NCBI GenBank assembly: GCA_034766995.1
Contig: CM068314.1
Location: 21,275,126 to 21,339,125 of the forward strand
DNA: 64,000 nt
Source of the DNA: Acanthacorydalis orientalis
Lineage: Eukaryota > Arthropoda > Insecta > Megaloptera > Corydalidae
Reading direction: 5' to 3'
Shown here: positions 62,940 through 64,000 of the stretch, in pieces
How positions within the stretch are numbered: position 1 is the first letter of the stretch
Layout: every line of letters begins with the position of its first letter
The notes under the pieces: model-generated
The model's database searches: none
What the model was told of the DNA's origin: nothing
Seen by the model: the letters and a program-made list of their open reading frames with translations, nothing else
Made by a program: the position numbers and the translations under genes

Positions 62940-63350
62940 TGAGAATAATAGCGAAACCATCAAAATGGGCATATGTAACAATCAAAATGTTCAATAATCA
63001 ATAGCTGAACATTTTTGATCAGATTTTTTGGTTTCTGGTAGAGTAACAGATTCATTTATAAATTTAGGTACAGTATAAAAAACTATTTGTAGAATAATAC
63101 ATAATTTCACAAATGAATTTTTTACTCACTTCATAAACAACATTTTTTTTCTGATTAATAAATGATTATTAATTATGTTTGACTCTTCGTTATGCGTATT
63201 TCAATGATGGTGCCATTATTTTCAGAGTGCTGACATCGACATATGTTTAAGAAACCATAAAAAACTATCAATCAATATTTAATAAACATTTTTAATCAGA
63301 GTTTATTTTTATGAGACAAGTGAAAAATCCATTTTCAGAGTAAATTTATC
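62940..63350. repeat. dispersed repeat R2, copies near the right end
   Basis: TGAACATTTTTGATCAGA at 63007 matches the arm at 18701. The block from 63199 to 63350 matches 17760-17965 in order and orientation. There is no coding content. Confidence 0.45.
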
Positions 63351-63483
63351 AACCAAACCACAATTATATTATAATTAAATCATTTGTTGAAAATAAACTA
63401 ACATGTCTGATTATTTTTATTTTTAGAAATATTTTTAATTTAGTTTCATATTTATTATGAATTTTGGTATATAACTTTTCGAT

Positions 63484-63566
63484 TACACACACATATATAT
63501 ATATATATATACTTATATATACATATATACATATATCTATATATATATATACATGTGTGTGTATAT
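63484..63566. repeat. (CA)(TA)n compound microsatellite
   Basis: CACACA, TA runs with AC interruptions, then GTGTGTG. Confidence 0.9.
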
Positions 63567-64000
63567 GTATTCACATAGAAATAAAAATATTGTACAGAAA
63601 AATATTGTGAACGAATTTTAAATTGGATCCTTGTTATTTCGCCATTTAAACACAATTTTCAAAATTGACAAATTTCCGTATAAGATACAATTTGAAGAAA
63701 TATCATAAAGAGAAATTTAATTTATCTCACATATGTATTCTACGAAAACGCACATATCGATCGTTTGATTGGAGGTATTGAACTTACGCGTTATACGACC
63801 TTTAGGGGAAGTAACAAGTATCTAAATTGAAAAATTTTATCATCACTCTATTTCATAAAAGACGTTGAACTTTTATTAATCTCGATTTCTTATTACGAAT
63901 AAATATATGGAATATTTGTATTTACAGTTCCATATCGGATTCCGTTTTTAATAAATCAAGAAATATGCTAATAAAGTTTATGTTCTGAATCATCAATTTT

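Noticed and set aside
1..64000. CRISPR arrays, bacterial defence systems, operons, tRNA or rRNA genes
   Set aside because: None seen. The repeats are microsatellites and eukaryotic transposons, and the coding pieces have introns.

Overview
The window is nuclear DNA of an animal, most likely an insect. It is strongly AT-rich by eye, is crowded with (TA)n microsatellites, and carries many decayed Tc1/mariner and piggyBac-type transposons. Its few protein-coding pieces are exons with splice sites, not bacterial-style genes. The mariner lineages (mellifera-like and cecropia/SETMAR-like) and the AT-richness would fit a bee or ant, but the order Hymenoptera is an inference. I see no operons, CRISPR arrays, tRNAs or rRNAs.

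Coding content is sparse and all on the + strand. At 6518-6734 there is a GC-richer internal exon encoding a BEN-type DNA-binding domain, ending at a consensus GTGAGT donor. At 29588-30033, 32861-33306 and 33862-34268 there are three tandem, paralogous, same-phase 3' terminal exons. The first two encode a pair of C2H2 zinc fingers. The third keeps finger 1, has lost finger 2 and ends in a basic tail. Each follows a 3' splice site, begins with the same split codon (|GA) and ends in its own stop. This is the pattern expected of alternatively used C-terminal cassettes of a BTB/zinc-finger gene (broad / lola / tramtrack style), whose common 5' exons would lie upstream of this window or within it unseen. 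Each cassette is also preceded by a conserved intronic block about 90-100 bases before its acceptor.

The rest is intron or intergenic DNA with mobile-element remains. Mariners lie at 1857-2709, 7428-8687, 22801-23513, 37780-39061, 39996-40544, 41763-42350, 45235-45988 and 54304-55572. All are broken by stops, frameshifts or internal deletions. Elements with piggyBac-type ends and TTAA targets lie at 5148-5591, 19749-20801, 47356-47588, 51962-53010 and 60895-61137. The copy at 51962-53010 keeps a piece of the transposase C-terminal cysteine-rich domain, and the one at 5148-5591 sits inside an older element with inverted arms of about 120 bases (4733-5747). A hAT-type MITE with a perfect 8-bp target duplication is at 35725-36102, another inverted-repeat element at 35026-35224, and an unexplained cluster of CTTATA/TATAAG motifs at 36553-37022.

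The most interesting parts are the zinc-finger cassette array with its shared intronic block, the isolated BEN exon, and the CTTATA/TATAAG cluster.
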